In this document: one piece after another, positions 8,602-17,398 of the stretch | Layout of the letters: each line of letters opens with the position of its first letter | Position numbering within the stretch: position 1 is the stretch's first letter | Source: Caedimonas sp. | Lineage (GTDB): Bacteria; Pseudomonadota; Alphaproteobacteria; Caedimonadales; Caedimonadaceae | DNA length: 64,000 nucleotides | Assembly (NCBI GenBank): GCA_016794245.1 | Contig: JAEUKR010000051.1 | Location: 1 to 64,000 of the forward strand | Direction: 5' to 3' | Program-made: the position numbers and the translations under genes | The notes under the pieces: generated by a model | Told to the model about the DNA's origin: nothing | Database searches by the model: none | Seen by the model: only the letters and a program-made list of their open reading frames with translations

Positions 8602-10101
8602 ATGTACGTACTTCCCTTGCTCACTGTAACTATTTTCTTGCCTCTTCTGGGGGCGCTTTGCGTTTTGTCTGTCAATGAGAAAAATGAAGCCGCGCAAAAC
8701 AATGCACGCGCCGTTGCCTTGCTGACATCGTTGACTGTTTTTGTGATGGCATGTATAGATTTTATTCTTTTTGATCCGTCTCAGTCAGATTTTCAACTTG
8801 TGGAACGTTATCCATGGCTTGAGAGTCTTGGATGCGATTATCACGTAGGAGTGGACGGAATATCGGTGCTGTTTGTCGTGTTAACGGCCTTTCTTGTTCC
8901 TCTTGCGATTCTTTCGACATGGCACGCCATTAAAGTACGGGTCAAAGAATGTATGATTGCTTTCCTGCTTCTTGAAACAACGATGTTGGGCGCCTTTTGT
9001 GCGCTCGATTTTGTGCTGTTTTATCTCTTTTTTGAAGCTGTCCTCATTCCGATGTATCTTATTATTGGCATCTGGGGCGGCGAACGGCGCATTTACGCAT
9101 CCCTCAAGTTTTTCCTCTATACATTGCTTGGATCTATTTTGATGTTGACCGCCATATTAGTCCTTTATCATCATACAGGCACAAGCGAAATCGCGATGGC
9201 GGCGCGTCATACATTGTCTTTCGATCTTCAGAAATGGCTATGGCTGGCATTTTTTGCTTCGTTCGCCGTCAAAATCCCCATGTGGCCCGTCCACACATGG
9301 TTGCCTGATGCGCATGTCGAAGCGCCAACGGCGGGATCGGTCATTTTGGCGTCCATTCTTCTAAAGATGGGAGGGTATGGGTTCCTGAGATTTTCATTGC
9401 CGCTGTTTCCGGATGCGTCGCAATTTTTTGCGCCTCTCATCTTCTTTCTCAGCATGATCGCGGTTGTTTATACGTCTCTCGTTGCTTTGGTTCAAAAAGA
9501 TATGAAAAAGTTGATTGCCTACTCTTCCATTGCGCATATGGGGTTTGTGACTTTTGGCATCTTTACTTTTTCCTCGATGGGGATTCAGGGAGCATTATTC
9601 CAAATGGTCAGTCATGGTCTGGTTTCAGGGGCGCTCTTTTTATGTGTCGGCGTCTTGTATGATCGACTTCATACCCGTGATATAGAACGATACGGCGGTG
9701 TTGCGCATCCCATGCCCCAATATGCCGTCCTCTTCATGATCTTTATTTTGGGAACGGCAGGTTTGCCGGGAACTAGCGGCTTCGTCGGCGAGATTCTGGT
9801 GATGGTTGCGGCTTTTAAAGTGCATGGCTGGATGGCGCTTGTTTTGGGATCAGGCATGATTTTAAGTGCGGCATACGCTTTATGGCTTTATCGGCGCGTC
9901 ATGTTGGGTAAAGCCGAGAAGCTCGAAGTGGCGAAGCTGAACGATTTGACGCTTGTTGAGAAATTGACGCTTGGGCCCCTCGCCGTTCTTGTGCTTTTGT
10001 CAGGGATTTATCCTGCGCCGATTCTGCGCGTTAGCGAGACAACCGTTGAGAAATGGGTTGGATTGCTGGAGCCGGGGGGAACCAGGCGTGGTGATTTATG
10101 A
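8602..10101 (+). CDS. nuoM: NADH-quinone oxidoreductase subunit M
   Basis: A 499-residue antiporter-like membrane subunit of complex I. It has the conserved FFEAVLIPMYLIIGIWGG glutamate motif, the KIPMWPVHTWLPDAHVEAPT loop, and the KKLIAYSSIAHMGFVTFGIF lysine helix. Length is normal. It follows nuoL after 28 bases; the AAAAGGACTTTG leader provides the ribosome site. It ends 19 bases before nuoN. Confidence 0.97.
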   Translation: MYVLPLLTVTIFLPLLGALCVLSVNEKNEAAQNNARAVALLTSLTVFVMACIDFILFDPSQSDFQLVERYPWLESLGCDYHVGVDGISVLFVVLTAFLVPLAILSTWHAIKVRVKECMIAFLLLETTMLGAFCALDFVLFYLFFEAVLIPMYLIIGIWGGERRIYASLKFFLYTLLGSILMLTAILVLYHHTGTSEIAMAARHTLSFDLQKWLWLAFFASFAVKIPMWPVHTWLPDAHVEAPTAGSVILASILLKMGGYGFLRFSLPLFPDASQFFAPLIFFLSMIAVVYTSLVALVQKDMKKLIAYSSIAHMGFVTFGIFTFSSMGIQGALFQMVSHGLVSGALFLCVGVLYDRLHTRDIERYGGVAHPMPQYAVLFMIFILGTAGLPGTSGFVGEILVMVAAFKVHGWMALVLGSGMILSAAYALWLYRRVMLGKAEKLEVAKLNDLTLVEKLTLGPLAVLVLLSGIYPAPILRVSETTVEKWVGLLEPGGTRRGDL

Positions 10102-10120
10102 TGGGCTGAGGAGTGAAGAC

Positions 10121-11617
10121 ATGCCTGTGTTTGCTGAAGGTATTTTACCGGAATTTTCACCTGGAAGCCCTGAGGTGTTTATAAGCCTCTCTCTTCTTAT
10201 GCTTTTGGGGATCGGGAGTTTTAAGGGGGATACCTATACCCGCAGCTTAACATATCTGTCCATGATTGCGTTATTGATGACGGCGCTGATGGTTCTGTCT
10301 TCGGGTACGGAATCCGATATTTTTTTCAATGGCGCATATGTTCGGAATTCTTTTATAACATTTTGTAAAATAACCATTCTGCTAACAGTTTCCGTGATTC
10401 TTTTTATGAACATACGGCCAATGGAACGTGAAGAGATAGCGCGGTTTGAATATCCTGTTCTGGTCTTGCTCTCAACGCTTGGGATGATCATGACGGTCTC
10501 ATCAAATGATTTGATCGGCATGTATCTTGCGCTTGAATTGCAAAGTTTTTCACTTTATATCCTGGTTGCCTTGAAGCGGGATAGATTGATGGCGGCCGAG
10601 GGAGGAATCAAATACTTTATCCTGGGTGCTCTGGCCTCTGCCTTCATCCTTTACGGCAGCTCATTCCTTTATGGCGTAACCGGTACGACCGAGTTCCCGG
10701 GTTTGTTCATGGTTGTTCGTGGTTCCGCCTCTCTTACCTCTTCAGGTTTGACTGCCTTTATCGTGGGTATCCTTCTCATTTTGGCGGGGGTTGCTTTTAA
10801 ATTGGCTCTCGCCCCTTTTCATATGTGGTCGCCTGATGTGTATGAAGGAAGTTCGACGCCTCTCACCGCATTGATTGCGACAGCGCCCAAGATTGCCGCC
10901 TTTGCTCTCCTTGTCCGACTTTTTATCTATATGCCCGGTCATTCAGGTGAGATCTGGGAACAAGTGTTTGTGTTTCTTTCTCTCCTTTCCATAGCCCTGG
11001 GCGCTTTTGCGGCTCTTTTTCAAAGTAATATTAAACGCCTCTTAGGTTACAGCGCCATTTCCCATATGGGTTATGCCTTGTTTGGTCTTTTGGGAAAGAC
11101 ACAGGAGGGGATTGAAAGCGTTCTTGTTTATCTTGTTCTTTACATCATCATGACGGTGGGCTGCTTTGCGTGCCTCCTCAATTTAAGAAAAGATGGCAAA
11201 GCTGTTGAAAATCTTTCCGATTTATCCGGGCTTTCGCGAGACAATCCTGTGATCGCGGGGATGTTGGCAATTTTGTTGTTTTCTCTGGCCGGTATCCCTC
11301 CGCTGGCAGGTTTTTTTGCAAAGTTGGGGGTTTTCAGCGTTGTTCTTAAGGCGGGCTATTATAAGCTTGCGCTTTTTGGTATGAGCGTGAGCGTTCTTTC
11401 GGCGGCCTACTATTTAAAGATTGTTAAAATCATGTATTTTGAAGATTCTCTTTCTATTGATGTAAGGACCCGGTTTGATCGCGCTGTTTATCGAGAGACC
11501 TATGTCGTCATGTCGGCGACAGCGTTGATCACTCTTTTTTATGTGCTTTATCCTTCTTTATTGGTTAATGCAGCGCGTACAGCAGTGGTTGCTCTTTTTA
11601 ATCCAGGACTTCTTTGA
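10121..11617 (+). CDS. nuoN: NADH-quinone oxidoreductase subunit N
   Basis: The third antiporter-like membrane subunit of complex I, 498 residues from the chosen ATG, which has a GAGGAG Shine-Dalgarno. The open frame continues upstream to 9971, but that part overlaps nuoM and is not needed. Conserved segments include MYLALELQSFSLYILVAL, KLALAPFHMWSPDVYEGSST and KRLLGYSAISHMGYALFGL. birA, which often follows nuoN in alphaproteobacteria, is absent; coaX comes next. Confidence 0.96.
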   Translation: MPVFAEGILPEFSPGSPEVFISLSLLMLLGIGSFKGDTYTRSLTYLSMIALLMTALMVLSSGTESDIFFNGAYVRNSFITFCKITILLTVSVILFMNIRPMEREEIARFEYPVLVLLSTLGMIMTVSSNDLIGMYLALELQSFSLYILVALKRDRLMAAEGGIKYFILGALASAFILYGSSFLYGVTGTTEFPGLFMVVRGSASLTSSGLTAFIVGILLILAGVAFKLALAPFHMWSPDVYEGSSTPLTALIATAPKIAAFALLVRLFIYMPGHSGEIWEQVFVFLSLLSIALGAFAALFQSNIKRLLGYSAISHMGYALFGLLGKTQEGIESVLVYLVLYIIMTVGCFACLLNLRKDGKAVENLSDLSGLSRDNPVIAGMLAILLFSLAGIPPLAGFFAKLGVFSVVLKAGYYKLALFGMSVSVLSAAYYLKIVKIMYFEDSLSIDVRTRFDRAVYRETYVVMSATALITLFYVLYPSLLVNAARTAVVALFNPGLL

Positions 11618-11773
11618 TCTCTTTGTGTCCTGAAAAAGAAATCAGACTGGGATGTTGTGCGATGTCGGCATCGACAGGTTGGAAAGTCTGTTGCTTAAAT
11701 GGTCAAATGGTACTATTAAAGCAAGTGGTAGGAGAGATGTGTTCTTCGCCTGGATTTATAATGAGGACAAGCG

Positions 11774-12580
11774 GTGTTACTTGCGATTGATGCTGGAAAT
11801 ACGACGATTTGTTTTGCCCTCTTTCAGGAACGGCGTCTCTTGAAGAAATGGCGCATCGCAACTCCGGCCCCCGTTGAAGTATGTACGGATATACCCAAAG
11901 AATGGTCAGTGGGGTTGCAGCACGAATTAACGGCGATGGAATTTTCTGATGATGATATTGAAGACGTCATCATTTCCTGTGTCGTTCCCAAATTTCTCCG
12001 GGCGCTTCATGATTTTTGCCTCCGTTGCTTTTCACGAGAACCATTTGTCGTCGGCGAACCTTCACTGCCGCTTCCCGTCGCTTCTCTTATTGATCGTCCC
12101 GGAGAAGAAGGGGCCGATCTTATGGCCAACGCCTTTGCCGCGCATGTTCTTTATCAAGGCCCTTTGCTGGTGATTGATTTTGGTACGGCAACGACGTTAA
12201 GCCTGATTGATCATCAGGGGAATTTTTGTGGCGCGATCATTGCGCCTGGGGTTAACGTGTCTCTTCAGGCTCTTTATCAATCGGCGGCAAAGTTGCCTGA
12301 AGTTCCCGTGATCAAGCCCAGGAATGTTATCGGCACGAATACGATTGACGCGATGCAGTCGGGCATATTTTGGGGCTATATCAGTATGATTGAAGGGCTT
12401 GTCGCGCGCATAAAAGCCGAGAATTTTCGGGGATTGCTTCAAGACGGACTTAAAGTTGTTGCCACGGGAGGATTATCTTCTCTCATCGCGCCTTCATGTT
12501 CGACGATCACGCATATTGATGCTGATCTCACAGTAAAAGGTCTTGCTTTTATTTATGAAACTCTTGAAAAAGGAAAATAG
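11774..12580 (+). CDS. coaX: Type III pantothenate kinase
   Basis: Phosphorylates pantothenate in the first step of coenzyme A synthesis in the cytoplasm. The ASKHA-fold motifs are present: LLAIDAGNTTICFALF at the N-terminus (phosphate 1), VVGEPSLPLPV, the GADLMANAFAA motif near residue 115, and DFGTATTLSLID near 136. The 268-residue length is normal. The start is GTG at 11774 with a GAGGA Shine-Dalgarno. It lies between nuoN and rnj with only 5 bases to the latter, a common alphaproteobacterial order. Confidence 0.95.
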   Translation: MLLAIDAGNTTICFALFQERRLLKKWRIATPAPVEVCTDIPKEWSVGLQHELTAMEFSDDDIEDVIISCVVPKFLRALHDFCLRCFSREPFVVGEPSLPLPVASLIDRPGEEGADLMANAFAAHVLYQGPLLVIDFGTATTLSLIDHQGNFCGAIIAPGVNVSLQALYQSAAKLPEVPVIKPRNVIGTNTIDAMQSGIFWGYISMIEGLVARIKAENFRGLLQDGLKVVATGGLSSLIAPSCSTITHIDADLTVKGLAFIYETLEKGK

Positions 12581-12585
12581 AAACA

Positions 12586-14256
12586 TTGTCAGTCGCTCAT
12601 TCTCATTCAAACATTCAACAAGACCTCTTCTTCCTTCCTTTAGGGGGAGCAGGAGAGATCGGCATGAACCTGAATCTTTATTGCTATGATGACCAGTGGC
12701 TTATGGTCGACTTGGGGATTACATTCGCCAATCAGTTGGGTATAGAGGTTATCATGCCCGATCCTTCGTATATTGTGGAACGTCGGAGCAAGCTGAGGGG
12801 GTTGGTTTTAACACATGCGCATGAGGATCATATCGGCGCTGTACCTTACCTGTGGGAACGGCTGCAATGTCCCATTTATGCCACGCCTTTTACGGCAACA
12901 TTGGTGCGACAAAAATTAAAGGAGGTAGGACTTCTTGATCGAACAAAAATCCATGAGGTAAAGATTGGCAGTGAACTCTCCCTTAAACCCTTTGAAGTGC
13001 AGTTTCTTTCCATAACTCATTCCATCCCCGAGCCGAACGCTCTTGTGATCCGCACGCCTGCCGGCGCTGTTGTTCATACAGGAGACTGGAAACTGGACTC
13101 TGAACCGCTCATCAGCGATACGGTTGACGAGACATCCTTTAAAACTGTGGGAGATAAAGGGGTTCTGGCGCTTGTTTGCGATTCAACGAATGTGTTTGTC
13201 GAGGGAAACGCGGGCTCTGAAATGACTGTTCGACGAAAATTGATAGAATTAGTCTCGCAGCGAAAACAGGGGTGTATGGTTATTGCTTGCTTTGCCAGTA
13301 ATGTGGCGCGTCTGGAATCTTGCGCGATTGCCGCACGACAAGCGGGACGGCAACCCGTATTGGTTGGACGTTCGATGGTCAGAATGGATCAGGCGGCGCG
13401 TGCGAATGGCTATCTTGAAGGTCTGCCCGCTTTTCTTCAGGAAGATGAAGTCAAGAGTCTGAAACCTGAAGAGACGCTGGTCGTCTGTACCGGATCCCAG
13501 GGTGAATCTCGCTCAGCCCTTGCGCGGATGGCGGCGGGGGATCATCCCAGGTTGAAACTGTCCGAGGGTGATACTGTCTTGTTCTCTTCTCGAATGATTC
13601 CCGGTAATGAAGAAGCAATAAGAAATATGCAGGAAGCCTTGATAGAACAGGGGGTGGCGATCATTGACGCGGAACAGGTCGAGCATATTCATGTCTCTGG
13701 TCATCCCGGTCGTGAAGATCTTAAAAAGATGTATCAATGGATTCGCCCTCAAATCCTTGTTCCCGTTCATGGTCGGGTTGCTCATATGCGTGAGCAAGCA
13801 AACCTGGGGAAATCTTGTGGCATTCCTCATACGATTGTTCCCCGAAATGGTACCTTGATCAAGCTTTCGCCTCAGGGGCCAGAAATTGTTGACGTGGTAA
13901 AAAATGGTCGGCTGGCGCTTGACGGAACAAAAGTCGTTCCCTTGTTTAGCGCTCAAATGCGGGATCGGGCGCGTTTAACGTCATCGGGGGTTCTTTTTGT
14001 GACGATTGCTTTTGATAAACGTGGACATTTGCGGGAAGAGCCTCATCTTACGCAACTGGGTGTTTTCGAGGAAGAGACTGAAAAAGCGATGATTCATGAT
14101 CTCCAGGACTCGATTGCGGAGACGATGGCGAATACACCTCAAGAACTATGGTCTGATGATAGCGCTATAAAAGAAATCATTCGTGTGGCATGTCGCCGGC
14201 GTGTCCATGCGTTGCGCGCTAAAAAACCAACAACTGTCGTACATTTGATTCGCTAG
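12586..14256 (+). CDS. rnj: Ribonuclease J
   Basis: A metallo-beta-lactamase/beta-CASP ribonuclease with 5'-3' exonuclease and endonuclease activity in RNA turnover and processing. The 556-residue protein has the zinc-binding LTHAHEDHIGA motif at about residues 76-86, HTGDWKLD near 165, CDSTN near 200, the beta-CASP region, and the C-terminal HVSGHPGREDL motif near 370. Start is TTG at 12586, 5 bases after coaX, with AAGGAAA upstream. It is probably co-transcribed with coaX and the DUF1467 gene. Confidence 0.95.
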   Translation: MSVAHSHSNIQQDLFFLPLGGAGEIGMNLNLYCYDDQWLMVDLGITFANQLGIEVIMPDPSYIVERRSKLRGLVLTHAHEDHIGAVPYLWERLQCPIYATPFTATLVRQKLKEVGLLDRTKIHEVKIGSELSLKPFEVQFLSITHSIPEPNALVIRTPAGAVVHTGDWKLDSEPLISDTVDETSFKTVGDKGVLALVCDSTNVFVEGNAGSEMTVRRKLIELVSQRKQGCMVIACFASNVARLESCAIAARQAGRQPVLVGRSMVRMDQAARANGYLEGLPAFLQEDEVKSLKPEETLVVCTGSQGESRSALARMAAGDHPRLKLSEGDTVLFSSRMIPGNEEAIRNMQEALIEQGVAIIDAEQVEHIHVSGHPGREDLKKMYQWIRPQILVPVHGRVAHMREQANLGKSCGIPHTIVPRNGTLIKLSPQGPEIVDVVKNGRLALDGTKVVPLFSAQMRDRARLTSSGVLFVTIAFDKRGHLREEPHLTQLGVFEEETEKAMIHDLQDSIAETMANTPQELWSDDSAIKEIIRVACRRRVHALRAKKPTTVVHLIR

Positions 14257-14268
14257 AGAGAAAAAACG

Positions 14269-14481
14269 ATGGGATGGGTTTCCGGTATCGTCGTGTATGT
14301 CATGATTTGGTGGGTCTTGATCTTTATGATCCTTCCCTGGGGAGTAAGGCCAGAGACGCGCCCTGTGTCCGGTTGCGCCGCTGAAGCCCCCGCCAGGCCA
14401 TATCTTGGCATCAAGTTTGCCTTGACAACTGTTTTGGCCGCTTTAATTTGGGTGGGCGTTCATAACTGGATCCTTCAATAG
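14269..14481 (+). CDS. DUF1467 family membrane protein
   Basis: A 70-residue protein with two predicted transmembrane helices (residues ~5-24 and ~48-67) separated by a short loop containing LPWGVRPE, typical of DUF1467. It commonly follows ribonuclease J in alphaproteobacteria; its function is unknown. The stop codon TAG is the first three bases of a repeat end (TAGACTTCTTGCA), so the natural C-terminus may have been slightly altered. Confidence 0.85.
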   Translation: MGWVSGIVVYVMIWWVLIFMILPWGVRPETRPVSGCAAEAPARPYLGIKFALTTVLAALIWVGVHNWILQ

Positions 14482-14520
14482 ACTTCTTGCATAGCCTATA
14501 TCCGACAGGGTCTATATCTG
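14479..14520 (+). repeat. Element B end (B2)
   Basis: Starts with TAGACTTCTTGCATAGCC and continues with TATATCTGGCGGG. It is a degenerate one-ended copy of the element B terminus seen intact at 32485. It overlaps the DUF1467 stop codon. Confidence 0.6.
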
Positions 14521-14555
14521 GCGGGTGAGGGGGTGATTTTGAACGAGTTCTATTC

Positions 14556-14583
14556 TTGCGTGCAATGATAATTCAGGTATAAA
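14556..14583 (+). promoter_or_regulatory. Putative promoter of tRNA-Arg(CCG)
   Basis: TTGCGT at 14556-14561 and TATAAA at 14578-14583 with 16-base spacing. A start near 14590 would give a short leader before the tRNA at 14603. Confidence 0.45.
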
Positions 14584-14602
14584 AGAGTATTCATTATAAT
14601 AT

Positions 14603-14679
14603 GCGCCCGTAGCTCAGCTGGATAGAGCGTTACCCTCCGGAGGTAAAGGTCAGGGGTTCGAATCCCTTCGGGCGCGCCA
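14603..14679 (+). tRNA. tRNA-Arg (anticodon CCG)
   Basis: A 77-nt cloverleaf with acceptor GCGCCCG/CGGGCGC, anticodon stem TTACC/GGTAA, loop CTCCGGA giving CCG, T-loop TTCGAAT, and encoded CCA. Confidence 0.96.
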
Positions 14680-14843
14680 GAAAATAAGCCAATTTTTGGT
14701 TGATCGCAAAATAAAACACAAAAAACAGACTCATGGGGGCGTATTAGACATCATCGGGATTGGCGTTGCTTCTTCTCTCTTAATCAATTTTTAACACGAT
14801 CGCTCGATAATCATATGATCTTACGAAAAATGAGGAGTGGAAT

Positions 14844-16133
14844 ATGCCCAAGGCTGGATTTTTTTATGCGACCTTAAAAAGAAGCATAGCTTTAGTCGGG
14901 GCTCTGGTGATTGTATCCTGGGGACTCGAAGCCTCTTTCAGAGACCAATTTGAAGAGCCTGGGAAAGGCGCTCGTCTTAGAATATTTGATCAGGATCCTT
15001 CATTAGATAAAGAAAATGGCGGAATTAGCACTGTCTTCATTCCTAGAAAGATTAGTGCGGGACCAAGTGATCTTTTTATACAAGTTGTTCAAACATCGGT
15101 AAGGCCAAACAGTAATGGTGATTTTACAGATTACACGCCGAAAACGCCCGAATTTGACAGTGTCCATACCTTCGCTGTCGCTTCTAGTGTCTACCAGATG
15201 TATATTCAAGATTTATGGGTATTAAGCACTTTATTTCCAAAAAGTCTGGCTCTCAAACAAGCGACGAAAATATTTGATAAACGTAAATTCCAAATTTTGA
15301 AAATAACGCCTCATGCGGGTGAAGATCAAAACGCCTATTATTCACGCGAAGAAGACGGCTCGCGCGTTTTAATGTTTTTTTCGTTCACAAGCGAAATTGA
15401 TAAGAAAACAAAGATTCACACCTGTCAATCTTCCGAAGTCGTTGCTCATGAAGCGGGACATTCATTTTTAGATCTTTTGCACCCAGAATATTTCGTAAGC
15501 CAGTCTCCTCAAACGGGGGGACTCCACGAAGCTTTTGGAGATCTTACCTCGCTCTTCTGGACTTTATCGCAACCGCGACAATGTGGAAATGTGATCATTG
15601 ATACAAGAGGCAACCTTCATCGACAAAATTTCCTGGCAGTTTTGGCCGAGCAATTTGGAAAAGAGATTGGTCTGAAGGAAGGGTTAAGAAACGCGGACGA
15701 TGATGTCAGCCTGCTCAAGGTAGAACAGGAAGTTCACGAAATTTCCCGCGTGTTCACAGGAGCCCTCTATGATATCCTTGCCGATGCTTTTAAAGCCGCA
15801 TATCAAGCGAAGAAAGACCAACAGGATATGACCCATATTCTTGCGGATACAGGGGTTTATCTTCGTCATCTCTTTTTACATTCAATCGTGGAATCCGGGA
15901 ACTTTGACCCAACTTTCTCGAATGTTGCTTTCCAGATGTTGACGCTTGCAAAAGCGCGTGCAAATGCTCCTAAAGATCCTTTAGACAACCTTGGATGGCC
16001 GGGATTCATCAAGAATCAATTTACGCGCCGAGACGTCCCTGTTGCTCTTAATTCGCGCGCTCTGAGTTTTCTTGATCATATGAAAGTGAAGAAGGCTGGA
16101 ATTTGTGGCACCATACACAGGAAGTTTACATAA
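14844..16133 (+). CDS. Secreted thermolysin-like metallopeptidase (gluzincin)
   Basis: 429 residues. The N-terminus (residues ~1-33) has basic residues then a hydrophobic stretch, suggesting a signal peptide or anchor. The zinc site is HEAGH at residues 202-206, with the third ligand in GGLHEAFGD (Glu229, then Asp233). This HExxH plus ExxxD arrangement is that of M4/M36 peptidases. An NAYYSREEDG segment near 163 recalls the substrate-binding strand of thermolysin. There is no obvious propeptide, and the C-terminal domain is divergent. The Shine-Dalgarno is TGAGGAGTGG. The gene stands alone after tRNA-Arg. It could act on host or periplasmic proteins; the target is not visible. Confidence 0.7.
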   Translation: MPKAGFFYATLKRSIALVGALVIVSWGLEASFRDQFEEPGKGARLRIFDQDPSLDKENGGISTVFIPRKISAGPSDLFIQVVQTSVRPNSNGDFTDYTPKTPEFDSVHTFAVASSVYQMYIQDLWVLSTLFPKSLALKQATKIFDKRKFQILKITPHAGEDQNAYYSREEDGSRVLMFFSFTSEIDKKTKIHTCQSSEVVAHEAGHSFLDLLHPEYFVSQSPQTGGLHEAFGDLTSLFWTLSQPRQCGNVIIDTRGNLHRQNFLAVLAEQFGKEIGLKEGLRNADDDVSLLKVEQEVHEISRVFTGALYDILADAFKAAYQAKKDQQDMTHILADTGVYLRHLFLHSIVESGNFDPTFSNVAFQMLTLAKARANAPKDPLDNLGWPGFIKNQFTRRDVPVALNSRALSFLDHMKVKKAGICGTIHRKFT

Positions 16134-16254
16134 CAGATTCTTTCATTACCAGATATGGACACCGTGATTTGCTGGCTTTTGTCGTGAAAGCGCAGTGTCC
16201 ATGAGACAAATGAGGATTTCGAGCACGCTTGCGCTTTTGTATACTTAACTTGTA

Positions 16255-16380
16255 ATAGCCAAGGGATTTCGGAATCCGGAGGCGTTGGCCTTGGGGATTC
16301 CTCCTGCTCATGTCCTTCACGTATGCCGTATAGGATCCACCGCTCGTCTGCTTCTCCAAGGCCCGCAATTCTTTGTCTAT
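16255..16380 (+). repeat. Element A, degenerate full-length copy (A3)
   Basis: A 126-bp diverged copy. It keeps the GGCGTTGGCCTTGGGGATTC block, the TCCTGCTCATGT centre and the CCACCGCTCGTCTGC right half, and ends at GTCTAT. It lies between convergent genes: the metallopeptidase and the exporter adaptor gene. Confidence 0.7.
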
Positions 16381-16402
16381 GGTTTCTTAAGAGTATTCCT
16401 TT

Positions 16403-17398
16403 TTAGTCAGTTTGTTCCTGAAAGCCCTTTTGGGTTTCTATAAAAACGTCAAATTGTTGACCAATATATATATTTTCAGGGCTGCCCTCAATCCTGTAGA
16501 CAATTTCAAGAACGCGCGTATCAACACGTTCGGCGCTATCGCCGCTGAGTTGTTGTTTAGGACGAACGTAAGGTTCAAGACGAACAAAGGACAACGGGAA
16601 ATAAATGGCCTTATTGCTTTTCAGGTAAGCATAAGCCTTTGCGGCGGCATCAAAACGCCATGCGTCATTTTCATCGATCTGGACGCGCAAGTGCAGAGGA
16701 TGGATGTTGCCTATAAGGACAGCCCCTTGATAAAGCGGAGAAGTATCGCTGATGAATTCTCCCGGGCGAATCCTGACTTGAAGAACGGCGCCACTGACGG
16801 GCGCTCGGACAGTCAGTTTTTCAAGAGTGATTTTCGCCAGGACAAGTTGAGCCTTCGCCTGCTCGTATTCTTTGATGCGATGCGCGAGTTGCGCTTCAGC
16901 ACGAACAACGGCAAATTGCCTTTTTTTGAGTTCGCTTTGACTAATTTCCCGTCCAACTGTCAGGGATTCCCCGCGCCGCAGTTCTTCTTTTTTTTCTTCC
17001 AGATCTATCGTCGTTGTTAAAATTTCTGATTGCGCGACCTCCATTTCTTTTTCCTGAAGAGATATATCTGCCACGGCGCTTCTTTGATCAAGGCTAAAAA
17101 GAGGGGTTCCTTTTTGAACGCTATCACCTGCTTTAACAAACACCTCGGCAACAATTCCTGAAGTAAAAGAACCTATGCTGATATTTTCAGTGTTGCCTTC
17201 AACGAATCCCAGGCCAGAGATATTCTGATCAAAAGGAGAGGAAGGAGGTAAAGAAAGTTGATTGGAGGACGGTAAAGGAGGACTTCCAAGGGTGAGGCTA
17301 AAGACAATCCCTGCCACTAAGCCGATGAAGCCCAAGACTGCCAAAAAATTTCTTTTCGCTAAAATTAAAATATCAATGATCAATTTCCTAAAGTTCAT
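16403..17398 (-). CDS. HlyD-family periplasmic adaptor of an ABC exporter (DevB-like)
   Basis: 331 residues. One transmembrane anchor at about residues 17-38, then a lipoyl/barrel-sandwich half (SGIVAEVFVKAGDSVQKGTP, residues ~88-107), a coiled-coil hairpin (~110-190), and the second lipoyl half (LTVRAPVSGAVLQVRIRPGE, ~195-214). These are the parts of a membrane fusion protein that links an inner-membrane ABC transporter to an outer-membrane channel. It is the last gene of a three-gene leftward operon and overlaps the ATPase gene by 11 bases. The substrate is unknown; DevBCA systems export glycolipids or other envelope molecules. Confidence 0.85.
   Translation of the reverse strand: MNFRKLIIDILILAKRNFLAVLGFIGLVAGIVFSLTLGSPPLPSSNQLSLPPSSPFDQNISGLGFVEGNTENISIGSFTSGIVAEVFVKAGDSVQKGTPLFSLDQRSAVADISLQEKEMEVAQSEILTTTIDLEEKKEELRRGESLTVGREISQSELKKRQFAVVRAEAQLAHRIKEYEQAKAQLVLAKITLEKLTVRAPVSGAVLQVRIRPGEFISDTSPLYQGAVLIGNIHPLHLRVQIDENDAWRFDAAAKAYAYLKSNKAIYFPLSFVRLEPYVRPKQQLSGDSAERVDTRVLEIVYRIEGSPENIYIGQQFDVFIETQKGFQEQTD

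Noticed and set aside
9971-10120. Upstream extension of nuoN
   Set aside because: It overlaps nuoM in another frame and lacks similarity; ATG 10121 has a good GAGGAG site.
14595-14600. TATAAT box as promoter of tRNA-Arg(CCG)
   Set aside because: It ends 2 bases before the mature tRNA, which would place the start inside the tRNA; the TTGCGT-16-TATAAA pair upstream fits better.
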